Below are positions 1 to 5,744 of a DNA stretch of 6,753 bases, one piece after another. The stretch is taken from positions 1 to 6,753 of the forward strand of contig CAIKJM010000173.1 in the NCBI GenBank assembly GCA_903827735.1, given 5' to 3'. Position numbers and translations under genes: made by a program. This stretch comes from an uncultured Rhodanobacter sp. (GTDB lineage: Bacteria; Pseudomonadota; Gammaproteobacteria; Xanthomonadales; Rhodanobacteraceae). The notes under the pieces are model-generated. The model was not told the origin of the DNA. It did not search any database and was given only the letters and a program-made list of their open reading frames with translations. How positions within the stretch are numbered: position 1 is the first letter of the stretch; every line of letters begins with the position of its first letter.

Positions 1-63
1 CGCGCCGGCGATCGCAAGGCCTGGCTGGAAGAGAAAGGCGACCTGGCGACGCTGGAAGTCTGA
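1..63 (+). CDS. 3' end of an unidentified gene (partial)
   Basis: The first 63 bases read in frame 1 as 20 sense codons (ending ...EEKGDLATLEV) followed by TGA at 61-63. The reading is open from the window edge, and its codons favour G or C at the third position, like the neighbouring genes, so it is probably the C-terminus of a real protein. The tail is charged and soluble-looking, with no membrane segment or recognisable motif. I do not recognise the family and assign no function. A possible terminator overlaps the stop codon, which would make this the last gene of its unit. Confidence 0.55.
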   Translation, partial: RAGDRKAWLEEKGDLATLEV

Positions 64-89
64 GCCAGCCAAACGGCGGCTGCGTTTTT
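63..89 (+). terminator. Possible intrinsic terminator of the upstream partial gene
   Basis: Bases 63-70 (AGCCAGCC) pair with 75-81 (GGCGGCT), with A67 bulged and a 4-base AAAC loop, giving about 7 bp. Five T residues follow at 85-89. Three bases (GCG) between stem and T-tract make it weaker than a textbook terminator. It overlaps the stop codon of the preceding gene. Confidence 0.45.
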
Positions 90-189
90 CAATGCGGCCC
101 GCCGTGTGTCGAATCGCTTCGTGGTTCGAACGAGCCCCACGTCCTCATTACCACCGGTCGCGATCCCGCGTTATCCGGCAGATACAGAC

Positions 190-221
190 ATGCGGCGTTG
201 ACGCACATCCTGACGCCGCAT
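190..221. promoter_or_regulatory. 9-bp inverted repeat upstream of the fasciclin gene
   Basis: ATGCGGCGT at 190-198 is repeated exactly as its reverse complement ACGCCGCAT at 213-221, with a 14-base spacer. It lies 94 bases before the fasciclin start and about 125 bases after the previous stop. As DNA it could be a dimer-binding operator. As RNA it is a 9-bp hairpin followed, after CGG, by TTTTGTT (225-231), so it could be a weak terminator of read-through from upstream. The rest of 90-314 shows no gene and no convincing promoter. Confidence 0.35.
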
Positions 222-314
222 CGGTTTTGTTCGTGGTCCCGTGCATCCGACCCACGACTCGCGCCGTATCTCCTCACGCTTCCAATCCGCGAAGCGGAAA
301 ATCTGGAGTTACAC

Positions 315-908
315 ATGAACAAGAATCAGCGTCTGCGTGGTATCGCCCTTGGACTCTCGCTGGCTTTTGCCACTGTCGCCGTGGCGCCGATGGCGATGGC
401 CGACTCGATGAGCAACATGAGCATGGGCAAGACCGTCGAAGTCGGCGGCGCACCGATGTACCCGAACAAGAACATCATCGAAAACGCGGTGAACTCGAAG
501 GATCACACCACCCTGGTTGCCGCCGTCAAGGCCGCCGGCCTGGTCGATACGCTTTCGGGCGCCGGCCCGTTCACCGTGTTTGCGCCGACCAATGAAGCAT
601 TCGCCGCCCTGCCCGCCGGCACCGTCGACACGCTGCTGAAGCCGGAAAACAAGGCCGATCTGACCAAGATCCTGACCTACCACGTGGTGTCGGGCAATGT
701 GACCTCGGCCGATTTGCTGAAGCTGATCAAGAAAGGCGGCGGCAAGGCCTCGGTGAAGACCGTCGAAGGCGACTCGCTGACTTTCAGCAAGGACTCGCAG
801 GGCGTGGCCATTACCGATGACAAGGGCAATGTCGCCCACGTCACCATCGCCAACGTGAAGCAGTCCAACGGCGAGATCCACGTCATCGACAAGGTTCTGA
901 TGCCGTAA
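315..908 (+). CDS. Secreted fasciclin (FAS1) domain protein
   Basis: This is a 197-residue exported protein with a single FAS1 domain. Residues 1-29 form a Sec signal peptide: basic start (KNQRLR), hydrophobic core, and AMA before a likely cut at Ala29/Asp30. A short Met/Ser/Asn-rich linker follows. The FAS1 domain spans about 53-197 and shows the family marks: NIIENAV at the start, the H1 motif FTVFAPTNEAF (86-96), YHVV (122-125), and the H2-like IHVIDKVLMP at the C-terminus. FAS1 domains generally mediate adhesion or matrix contacts; in small bacterial single-domain proteins the role is mostly undefined, so the function here is inferred. The ATG at 315 is chosen because GGAG (305-308) lies six bases upstream and the signal peptide starts there. 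In-frame starts further upstream (from 198) would add a non-signal-like extension. The gene appears monocistronic, with a strong terminator following. Confidence 0.9.
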   Translation: MNKNQRLRGIALGLSLAFATVAVAPMAMADSMSNMSMGKTVEVGGAPMYPNKNIIENAVNSKDHTTLVAAVKAAGLVDTLSGAGPFTVFAPTNEAFAALPAGTVDTLLKPENKADLTKILTYHVVSGNVTSADLLKLIKKGGGKASVKTVEGDSLTFSKDSQGVAITDDKGNVAHVTIANVKQSNGEIHVIDKVLMP

Positions 909-950
909 TCGACAGCGATCTACCATTTCAAAACGCAATTGCTTTACCAG

Positions 951-983
951 CGCCCCGATGATCCCATCGGGGCGGCTTTTTTT
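951..983 (+). terminator. Strong intrinsic terminator after the fasciclin gene
   Basis: CGCCCCGATG (951-960) and CATCGGGGCG (965-974) form a perfect 10-bp GC-rich stem with a 4-base ATCC loop. After GC comes a run of seven T (977-983). It sits 42 bases past the fasciclin stop and separates that gene from nbaC. Confidence 0.92.
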
Positions 984-1002
984 GTGCGCTCGACGGGGCT
1001 AA

Positions 1003-1034
1003 GGTGATGACTGGTTATTACTGAGTCACTCACC
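1003..1034. promoter_or_regulatory. Inverted repeat abutting the nbaC start codon
   Basis: GGTGATGACT (1003-1012) pairs with AGTCACTCACC (1024-1034): ten base pairs with one bulged C (1029) and an 11-base loop. The element ends at the base before the ATG at 1035 and covers the region where a ribosome-binding site should be. No good Shine-Dalgarno sequence is visible outside it; the AAGG at 1001-1004 is 30 bases from the ATG. It could be a repressor operator over the transcription start or an mRNA hairpin limiting translation. Which of these is unknown. Confidence 0.4.
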
Positions 1035-1556
1035 ATGTCATTGTTGCCCCCCCTCGATCTGCAGCGCTGGATCGACGACAACCGCCATCTGCTGAAACCG
1101 CCGGTAGGCAACAAATGCATTGTCGATGGCGACTTCATCATCATGATCGTCGGCGGCCCCAACGCGCGCACCGACTATCACTACGACGAAGGCCCGGAGT
1201 TCTTCTACCAGCTCGAGGGCGAAATGGTTCTGAAGGTGCAGGATAACGGCCAAGCCCGCGACATTCCGATTCGCGCCGGCGAGCTTTTCTATCTGCCGCC
1301 GCGCACGCCGCATTCGCCGCAGCGCATGGCCGCATCCATCGGCCTGGTGATCGAACGCAAGCGCCTGCCGCACGAGAAGGATGGGCTGCTGTGGTTCTGC
1401 GAAAAATGCAACCACAAACTCTACGAAGAATTCTTCGCGCTCGATAGCATCGAGCAGGATTTTCCGCCGGTCTTTGATCGCTTTTACGGGGCGCAAGATG
1501 CGCGCACTTGCGGTGGGTGTGGCCATCTGAATCCGGCGCCGGCCAAATACGGCTGA
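1035..1556 (+). CDS. nbaC: 3-hydroxyanthranilate 3,4-dioxygenase
   Basis: This cytosolic cupin-fold Fe(II) dioxygenase (EC 1.13.11.6) opens 3-hydroxyanthranilate to 2-amino-3-carboxymuconate semialdehyde. That product cyclises spontaneously to quinolinate (NAD synthesis) or is degraded further. The 173-residue length is typical of bacterial members. The catalytic iron ligands are visible as His49, Glu55 (HYDEGPEFFYQLEGEM) and His93 (PPRTPHSPQR). Arg45, Arg97 and Glu107 lie where the family binds substrate. The C-terminal part carries two CxxC pairs, Cys122/Cys125 and Cys159/Cys162, matching the second rubredoxin-like iron site of bacterial enzymes that animal proteins lack. No other kynurenine-pathway gene is in the window, so the choice between catabolism and NAD synthesis cannot be made here. 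The start at 1035 fits the family N-terminus but has no clear Shine-Dalgarno; an inverted repeat sits directly before it. Confidence 0.95.
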   Translation: MSLLPPLDLQRWIDDNRHLLKPPVGNKCIVDGDFIIMIVGGPNARTDYHYDEGPEFFYQLEGEMVLKVQDNGQARDIPIRAGELFYLPPRTPHSPQRMAASIGLVIERKRLPHEKDGLLWFCEKCNHKLYEEFFALDSIEQDFPPVFDRFYGAQDARTCGGCGHLNPAPAKYG

Positions 1557-1570
1557 GCATCAATGGCTGC

Positions 1571-1608
1571 AGTCATCCGCGGCCAATCTGGTGCGGATGA
1601 CTTTACTT
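1571..1608 (+). terminator. Hairpin between convergent nbaC and Nudix genes
   Basis: AGTCATCCGC (1571-1580) and GCGGATGACT (1593-1602) form a perfect 10-bp stem with a 12-base loop. On the + strand it is followed by a T-rich but interrupted stretch (TTTACTT from 1602), so it most likely terminates nbaC. The stem ends just before the Nudix stop codon (1605-1603, minus strand). In that direction no T-tract follows, so it would be a poor terminator for the Nudix gene. Confidence 0.55.
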
Positions 1609-2148
1609 ACCTCGCGCCAACCACTTGTCCGCCATGCGCCGCAGCGACACATCGGCTGACGCATCGGTCGCGATCTCGCGGATTGATTTCCACGCCAGCG
1701 CCAGCGACTCATCGCTGATCGCAAACTGTTCGCTGCCCGTGGCGCGCACCACATAGCGTACGTCGTAATGCCAATGCTCCGGCTCGTCGCCGCGCGCGGG
1801 AATGCGGTGGCGGTCGAGATCGAAAATAGCCGGCTCGACCACCAGATCGGTCAATCCGGATTCCTCCTCCGCCTCGCGCAGGGCTACGCTGGCCAGGTCG
1901 GGATCGCCATCGGCATGCCCGCCCAGCTGCAGCCAGCGACCAAGCTTACGGTGATGAGTCAACAGCACGCGCTCGCTGTCAGAACTCACCAGCCACGCAG
2001 AACCAGTGAAGTGGCCGACCGCATGACTGCGCATGAAGGCGTCGCTATCTGAATCGAGAAACTGCCTGAACAATGCGGCTGCATCGTCGTCCTGCCGGTC
2101 CGACCCAGCGTAATGGCGCAGCGCCGTTTCAAGAGTCAGCGTAGTCAT
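1603..2148 (-). CDS. Nudix hydrolase, substrate unknown
   Basis: The protein has 181 residues when started at the ATG at 2148. Nudix enzymes hydrolyse nucleoside diphosphates linked to another moiety, using Mg2+ held by the Nudix-box glutamates. The box spans about residues 77-99 and ends with an intact REAEEESGL (REUxEExGU). The earlier Glu of the GX5E half is Pro83 here (GHADGDP). The preceding GHFTGSAWLV and LLTHHRKLGRWLQLGGH stretches are typical of a group of small bacterial Nudix proteins of undefined substrate. There is no signal peptide or membrane segment, so it is probably cytosolic. An alternative ATG at 2169 adds seven residues. I prefer 2148 because the MTTLTLE-like start fits relatives and a GGAAG lies 11 bases upstream, but neither site is strong. 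The gene converges on nbaC and diverges from the first permease. Confidence 0.85.
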   Translation of the reverse strand: MTTLTLETALRHYAGSDRQDDDAAALFRQFLDSDSDAFMRSHAVGHFTGSAWLVSSDSERVLLTHHRKLGRWLQLGGHADGDPDLASVALREAEEESGLTDLVVEPAIFDLDRHRIPARGDEPEHWHYDVRYVVRATGSEQFAISDESLALAWKSIREIATDASADVSLRRMADKWLARGK

Positions 2149-2197
2149 CGGAGAAAATGCTTCCAGCATCCAACCCAGACACCCATTCTATGCGGCA

Positions 2198-2214
2198 AAG
2201 CGTCTTGTACGCTT
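2198..2214. promoter_or_regulatory. Short inverted repeat in the Nudix/permease divergent promoter region
   Basis: AAGCGT (2198-2203) and ACGCTT (2209-2214) are exact inverted copies with a 5-base spacer. They lie in the 139-base region between the divergent Nudix and permease starts. Their 17-bp size and helical spacing suit a dimeric regulator, but arms of six bases can arise by chance. Downstream, TTGGTG (2233-2238) and TAAAAC (2254-2259) could be a suboptimal promoter for the permease (15-base spacer). Confidence 0.25.
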
Positions 2215-2287
2215 ACCGAGGCTCCGCTATGGTTGGTGGATAAGCTTCTGTATTAAAACAATACGTCGTACCTACGGGGATCACCAC

Positions 2288-3772
2288 ATGCTTTTCAAGC
2301 GCGTCAAGCCGCTCGACCAAATTCTTGCCACCGCTGAAAAGAAAAGCCTCAAACGACAGTTGGGCCCCATCCAGCTCACCCTGCTCGGCGTGGGCGCGAT
2401 CATCGGCACGGGTATCTTCGTATTGACCGCGGAAGCAGGCCAGAAAGCCGGCCCCGGCATGATGATTGCCTTCGTCATTGCAGCCACAGTCTGCGCACTC
2501 GCGGCTTTGGCCTACGCCGAACTGGCGTCGATGATTCCGGTTTCAGGTTCTGCTTATACCTATACATACGGCGTACTTGGCGAAGGTCCGGCCTGGGTCG
2601 TCGGCTGGGCGCTCGTACTGGAATATGCGATCGCAGCGGCTACGGTGTCAGTCGGTTGGTCGGGCTACATGAATGGTCTGCTGGGTCGCGCAGGGTATTC
2701 CATCCCCGCATTTTTGCGCACAGGGCCGATGGACGGCGGCAGCTTCAACCTGCTTGCCTTTTTGATTGCTCTGGTGATCACCGTATTGCTGGTCGTCGGC
2801 ACGTCGAAGTCAGCCAAGGTCAATGCGGTGCTTGTCGCCATCAAGATCATCGCGCTGACCGCCTTCATCATCGTTGCGGTGCCCGCCGTGAAGTCCTCGA
2901 ACTTTGTACCGTTCGTACCGAACGGCTGGGGCACGCCGTTCGGTGGCGTAGGTGTACTCGGCGCGGCGGCTTCGATCTTCTTTGCCTATGTCGGCTTCGA
3001 TGCCGTTTCGACGGCAGCGGAAGAAACCAAGAACCCGAATCGGAATATCCCTATCGGCCTGCTCGGCTCGCTGATCGTCTGCACCATTTTCTATCTACTG
3101 GTGAGCTACGGCGCCGTCGGTTCGGTCGGTTCACAGCCGATGCTTGGACCCAACGGCGCCTCACTGCAGCCGGGCACGCCGGCGATGGCGGCAGCCTGCG
3201 TAGGCTCCGAAGCGCTGGTTTGCAGCAAAGATGCGCTGGCGCACGTCATGGTGCTGATCGGCCACAACACGATGGGCTCGCTGATCGGGCTTGCTGCCGC
3301 GCTGGCGCTGCCTTCCGTAATCCTGATGATGATCTACGGCCAGTCGCGCATCTTCTTCACCATGTCGCGCGATGGTCTGCTGCCGAACTTCCTTTCCACC
3401 GTGCATCCGCGCTTTCACACCCCGCATATCCTCACGATCATCACGGGTGTGTTCGTTTCGCTGTTTGCGGCGCTGTTCCCCGTGGGAATACTGGCCGACA
3501 TCACCAACTCGGGAACGCTGTTCGCCTTCATCATGGTCGCTATCGGCGTCATGGTCTTGCGCGTCAAACAGCCCGAGCGTCCGCGGCCGTTTCGCACGCC
3601 GCTGGTCTGGCTTATCTGCCCGCTCGCCGTGGCCGGCTGCCTGCTGCTGTTCTTCAACCTCAGCGGCTATACCCTGACGCTGTTTTTCAGCTGGGCAGCC
3701 ATTGGTCTAGTCGTGTACTACCTCTACGGTTACCGCAAGAGCCATCTGGCCAACGGTACCGAAGCGAGCTGA
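2288..3772 (+). CDS. APC-family amino acid permease (CAT/YfnA-like), first paralogue
   Basis: A 494-residue inner-membrane transporter of the amino acid-polyamine-organocation superfamily, most like the cationic amino acid transporter/YfnA branch; the real substrate is unknown. After a cytosolic N-terminus, TM1 carries the glycine-rich GVGAIIGTGIF (34-44), the unwound substrate-binding segment of APC proteins. TM6 carries FFAYVGFDAVSTAAEE (from 231), and the QSRIFFTMSRDGLLP signature (352-366) follows TM8. About 12 membrane segments are expected. The predicted periplasmic loop between TM7 and TM8 (about 281-325) is longer than in the neighbouring paralogue and holds Cys304 and Cys312. The ATG at 2288 has GGGGA (2276-2280) seven bases upstream. 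A clear intrinsic terminator follows the stop codon. Confidence 0.9.
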   Translation: MLFKRVKPLDQILATAEKKSLKRQLGPIQLTLLGVGAIIGTGIFVLTAEAGQKAGPGMMIAFVIAATVCALAALAYAELASMIPVSGSAYTYTYGVLGEGPAWVVGWALVLEYAIAAATVSVGWSGYMNGLLGRAGYSIPAFLRTGPMDGGSFNLLAFLIALVITVLLVVGTSKSAKVNAVLVAIKIIALTAFIIVAVPAVKSSNFVPFVPNGWGTPFGGVGVLGAAASIFFAYVGFDAVSTAAEETKNPNRNIPIGLLGSLIVCTIFYLLVSYGAVGSVGSQPMLGPNGASLQPGTPAMAAACVGSEALVCSKDALAHVMVLIGHNTMGSLIGLAAALALPSVILMMIYGQSRIFFTMSRDGLLPNFLSTVHPRFHTPHILTIITGVFVSLFAALFPVGILADITNSGTLFAFIMVAIGVMVLRVKQPERPRPFRTPLVWLICPLAVAGCLLLFFNLSGYTLTLFFSWAAIGLVVYYLYGYRKSHLANGTEAS

Positions 3773-3799
3773 AATAGAACGCTGAACTCTGATGCATCG

Positions 3800-3832
3800 A
3801 CCGGCACGGTAACCACCGTGCCGGTTTTATTT
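3800..3832 (+). terminator. Intrinsic terminator between the two permease genes
   Basis: CCGGCACGGT (3801-3810) and ACCGTGCCGG (3815-3824) form a perfect 10-bp stem, extended to 11 by A3800-T3825, with an AACC loop and a TTTTATTT tail (3825-3832). The GGAA that serves as ribosome-binding site for the second permease begins three bases after this tail. The terminator is therefore effectively the leader of the second gene. Confidence 0.88.
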
Positions 3833-3843
3833 CTGGAACGCAC

Positions 3844-5304
3844 ATGCTCAAACAGCTACTCGCGCGCAAGACTGATTTTTCGCAAACCGATGACGGCAGC
3901 CACGGCCCCGCCCTGAAGCGAACGCTGGGGCCCTGGGGTCTCACGGCGCTCGGTATCGGGGCAGTCATCGGTGGCGGCATCTTCGTGATTACCGGTCAAG
4001 CCGCGGCCGAGCATGCGGGCCCGGCAATCATTCTGGCCTTCGTCATCGCGGCGATCTGCTGCAGCTTTACCGCGTTGTGCTACGCCGAATTTGCCACGCT
4101 GATTCCGATGTCGGGCAGCTCGTATTCCTATGCGTATGCCACGCTGGGCGAGCTGGTGGCGTGGTTCATCGGCTGGAACATGGTGCTGGAATACGGCGTG
4201 TCGGCGTCCGCTGTGGCGGTGAGCTGGACAGGTTATTTCGTGAGCCTGCTCGATCACGTCGGCATCCATCTGCCTGCCGTACTGACCAATGCGCCGCTCG
4301 CTTACACCGACGGTCACCTGGTGACGACCGGCGCGCTGTTCAATCTTCCCGCCGTGGCCATCGTGATGGCGCTGACCTGGCTTTGCTACGTCGGTATCCG
4401 GGAGTCCAGCGGCGCCAATCTGGTGATGGTGATTTTCAAGGTTGCGCTGATCGTGCTGGTGATCGCTGCCGGCTGGCATTACGTGAACCCTGCCCTGTGG
4501 CATCCGTTCATTCCCGCCAGCCAGGGGCCGGAAAAATACGGCTGGGCCGGCATCATGCGCGCGGCGACGCTGGTGTTCTTTGCCTATATCGGTTTCGAGG
4601 CAACGTCCACGGCGGCACAGGAGGCGAAGAACCCGCAGCGCGATCTACCGATCGCCACGCTGGCCTCGCTGGCAATCTGCACGATTCTGTACATCGGCAT
4701 CGCCGCCGTGATCACCGGCCTGCTGCGCTTCGACCAGCTCGACACCGCCGAGCCCGTGGTTACCGCCGTGCGCGCACACCCGCAGCTGTTCATGCTGCGC
4801 TGGGCGGTGGAGATCGGCGCGTTGATCGGCCTGTCGTCGGTGATTCTGGTGATGATCATCGCGCAACCGCGCATCTTCATGATCATGGCGCGCGACGGTC
4901 TGCTGCCGCCGGTGTTCGCCAAGATCCATCCGAAATACCATACGCCGCACATCAACACGGTCATCACCGGCATGGGCATCGCTGCGCTGGCGGCGGTATT
5001 CCCGCTCGACGTGCTCGGTGACTTGGTGTCCATGGGTACACTGATCGCCTTCGTCGCGGTCTGCGCCGGCGTGCTGATTCTGCGCAAGACGCGGCCCGAT
5101 TTGCCGCGTACCTTCCGTGTGCCGTGGGCACCGGTGACCTGCGTGCTCGGCGTGCTCAGCTGCCTGGCACTGCTGTACTGGGAGAACTGGTACCAGTGGC
5201 TGCTGCTGGGCATCTGGACAGTCGTCGGCATGGCCATCTACTTCGGCTACGGGCGCCGGCACAGCCATCTGCGACAGGAGCAGGCGCTGAGCTCGAAGCC
5301 TTGA
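3844..5304 (+). CDS. APC-family amino acid permease (CAT/YfnA-like), second paralogue
   Basis: A 486-residue inner-membrane transporter, clearly paralogous to the gene just upstream across its whole length. It shares the start of TM1 (GIGAVIGGGIF, 37-47), the AYAEF/PMSGSSYSYAY region, TM6 VFFAYIGFEATSTAAQEAKNP (from 244) and the RIFMIMARDGLLP signature (343-355). Differences at likely substrate-facing points suggest a different specificity: GGG instead of GTG in TM1, Glu252 instead of Asp in TM6, and AQPRIF instead of GQSRIF. The TM7-TM8 loop is shorter and lacks the cysteine pair. The start at 3844 has GGAA (3835-3838) five bases upstream. The 71-base gap from the first permease would suggest an operon, but a strong terminator lies in it, so expression needs read-through or a promoter inside the upstream gene. 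No terminator directly follows the stop; the next one is at 5672. Confidence 0.9.
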   Translation: MLKQLLARKTDFSQTDDGSHGPALKRTLGPWGLTALGIGAVIGGGIFVITGQAAAEHAGPAIILAFVIAAICCSFTALCYAEFATLIPMSGSSYSYAYATLGELVAWFIGWNMVLEYGVSASAVAVSWTGYFVSLLDHVGIHLPAVLTNAPLAYTDGHLVTTGALFNLPAVAIVMALTWLCYVGIRESSGANLVMVIFKVALIVLVIAAGWHYVNPALWHPFIPASQGPEKYGWAGIMRAATLVFFAYIGFEATSTAAQEAKNPQRDLPIATLASLAICTILYIGIAAVITGLLRFDQLDTAEPVVTAVRAHPQLFMLRWAVEIGALIGLSSVILVMIIAQPRIFMIMARDGLLPPVFAKIHPKYHTPHINTVITGMGIAALAAVFPLDVLGDLVSMGTLIAFVAVCAGVLILRKTRPDLPRTFRVPWAPVTCVLGVLSCLALLYWENWYQWLLLGIWTVVGMAIYFGYGRRHSHLRQEQALSSKP

Positions 5305-5408
5305 ACTTCGCCGAATGGCTGGAAAAATGCGGAATTGCCGCCGATAACTGCTTTTCCTTCCAACCCACGCCCCTTCACGCCGAGTCGCTGAAAGTCTCAA
5401 CACCAACT

Positions 5409-5473
5409 GAGAATTTTCGCACAAGCCATTGTTTTAAAAGGATTTAACGAGAATTTTTCGAGAGAAATTTTCG
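5409..5473. repeat. Three GAGAAWTTTTCG-type repeats in an AT-rich island
   Basis: Three near-identical units occur: GAGAATTTTCG (5409-5419), GAGAATTTTTCG (5449-5460) and GAGAAATTTTCG (5462-5473). Each is close to a palindrome. Starts are 40 and 13 bases apart. Between them lies TTTTAAAA (5432-5439) and TTTAA (5443-5447), so the A/T tracts centred near 5435, 5445 and 5455 recur at about one helical turn, as in intrinsically bent DNA. The island stands out from its GC-rich surroundings and lies immediately before the structured segment from 5474. It could be an operator cluster, an UP-like promoter element or a nucleoid-protein site. No clean -35/-10 pair is visible in it. Confidence 0.5.
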
Positions 5474-5703
5474 TCCCGGCCGCCCATTCGCGTTGCTCGG
5501 GAGTATCATCCCCAGTCCGGGGATATCACTTGGCAGTGGGCCTTCGGATCGCCGCCCGGCGCATCAAGTGGGGTCAGCTCCTCAGCTTGGTGCGTCGGGC
5601 GGCACTTTATGGGAATGACCGAATTGTATCGGCGAGGTTGGCGAATCTCTGCTCTGCGCAACCCGCCATGCAAAAAGGCCGGCAAGATGCCGGCCTTTTT
5701 ATT
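5474..5703 (+). ncRNA. Candidate structured small RNA (novel; no family recognised)
   Basis: The segment folds into successive hairpins ending at an intrinsic terminator. They are 5474-5478/5498-5502; ATCCCC/GGGGAT (5508-5524); CACT/AGTG (5527-5538); a long central stem with arms 5551-5568 and 5586-5603 (18 bp); GGCG.GGTT.GCG/CGCAACCCGCC (5631-5667); and the terminator 5672-5700. After bulged G5585 the central stem continues for five pairs (5569-5573/5580-5584). The three non-Watson-Crick pairs in that hairpin (5559/5595, 5564/5590, 5571/5582) are all G-U on the + strand, but would be A-C mismatches on the minus strand, which argues for a + strand transcript. The apical region shows CTCCTC, complementary to Shine-Dalgarno sequences. 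The 5' end is uncertain: either near 5470 after the AT-rich island or near 5515 after TATCAT (5504-5509). It might instead be a structured 3' UTR of the second permease. Confidence 0.4.
5672..5700. terminator. Bidirectional intrinsic terminator
   Basis: AAAAAGGCCGGC (5672-5683) and GCCGGCCTTTTT (5689-5700) form a perfect 12-bp stem with a 5-base loop and T-tracts in both directions. On the minus strand it ends the HiPIP transcript 44 bases past its stop codon. On the + strand it would end the candidate small RNA and any read-through from the second permease. Confidence 0.93.
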
Positions 5704-5744
5704 TCACGCTCTACCCTGTTCGCATTGAAGACGCGTTGCGAAGA

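Noticed and set aside
120..140. GGTTCGAA resembling a tRNA T-loop
   Set aside because: The T-stem does not pair, the conserved C61 is absent, and no acceptor, D or anticodon arms can be built around it.
243..270. GCATCC...CGTATC as an ECF-sigma promoter for the fasciclin gene
   Set aside because: The spacing is plausible, but I cannot match it to a known ECF consensus with confidence, so it is not listed as a promoter.
198..314. In-frame N-terminal extension of the fasciclin protein by 39 residues
   Set aside because: The extension is Arg/Pro-rich, would bury the signal peptide inside the protein, and contains the ribosome-binding site for the ATG at 315.
309..938. Long minus-strand open frame opposite the fasciclin gene
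   Set aside because: It is an antisense shadow of a clear coding gene with high third-position GC; the translation is His/Arg/Gly-rich and shows no family features.
2656..3777. 373-codon open frame overlapping the first permease in another frame
   Set aside because: The Arg/His/Ala-rich composition without motifs is typical of an out-of-frame reading of a GC-rich gene; the permease frame has conserved APC motifs throughout.
4077..5021. 314-codon open frame overlapping the second permease
   Set aside because: Same Arg-rich shadow composition; the permease frame is clearly the coding one.
5124..5447. 107-codon + strand frame overlapping the end of the second permease
   Set aside because: The start lies inside the permease in another frame, the composition is shadow-like, and the tail is AT-rich intergenic sequence.
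5409..5473. Triple repeat as a CRISPR remnant
   Set aside because: Units are only 11-12 bases, irregularly spaced at 40 and 13 bases, and no cas gene or spacer pattern is present.
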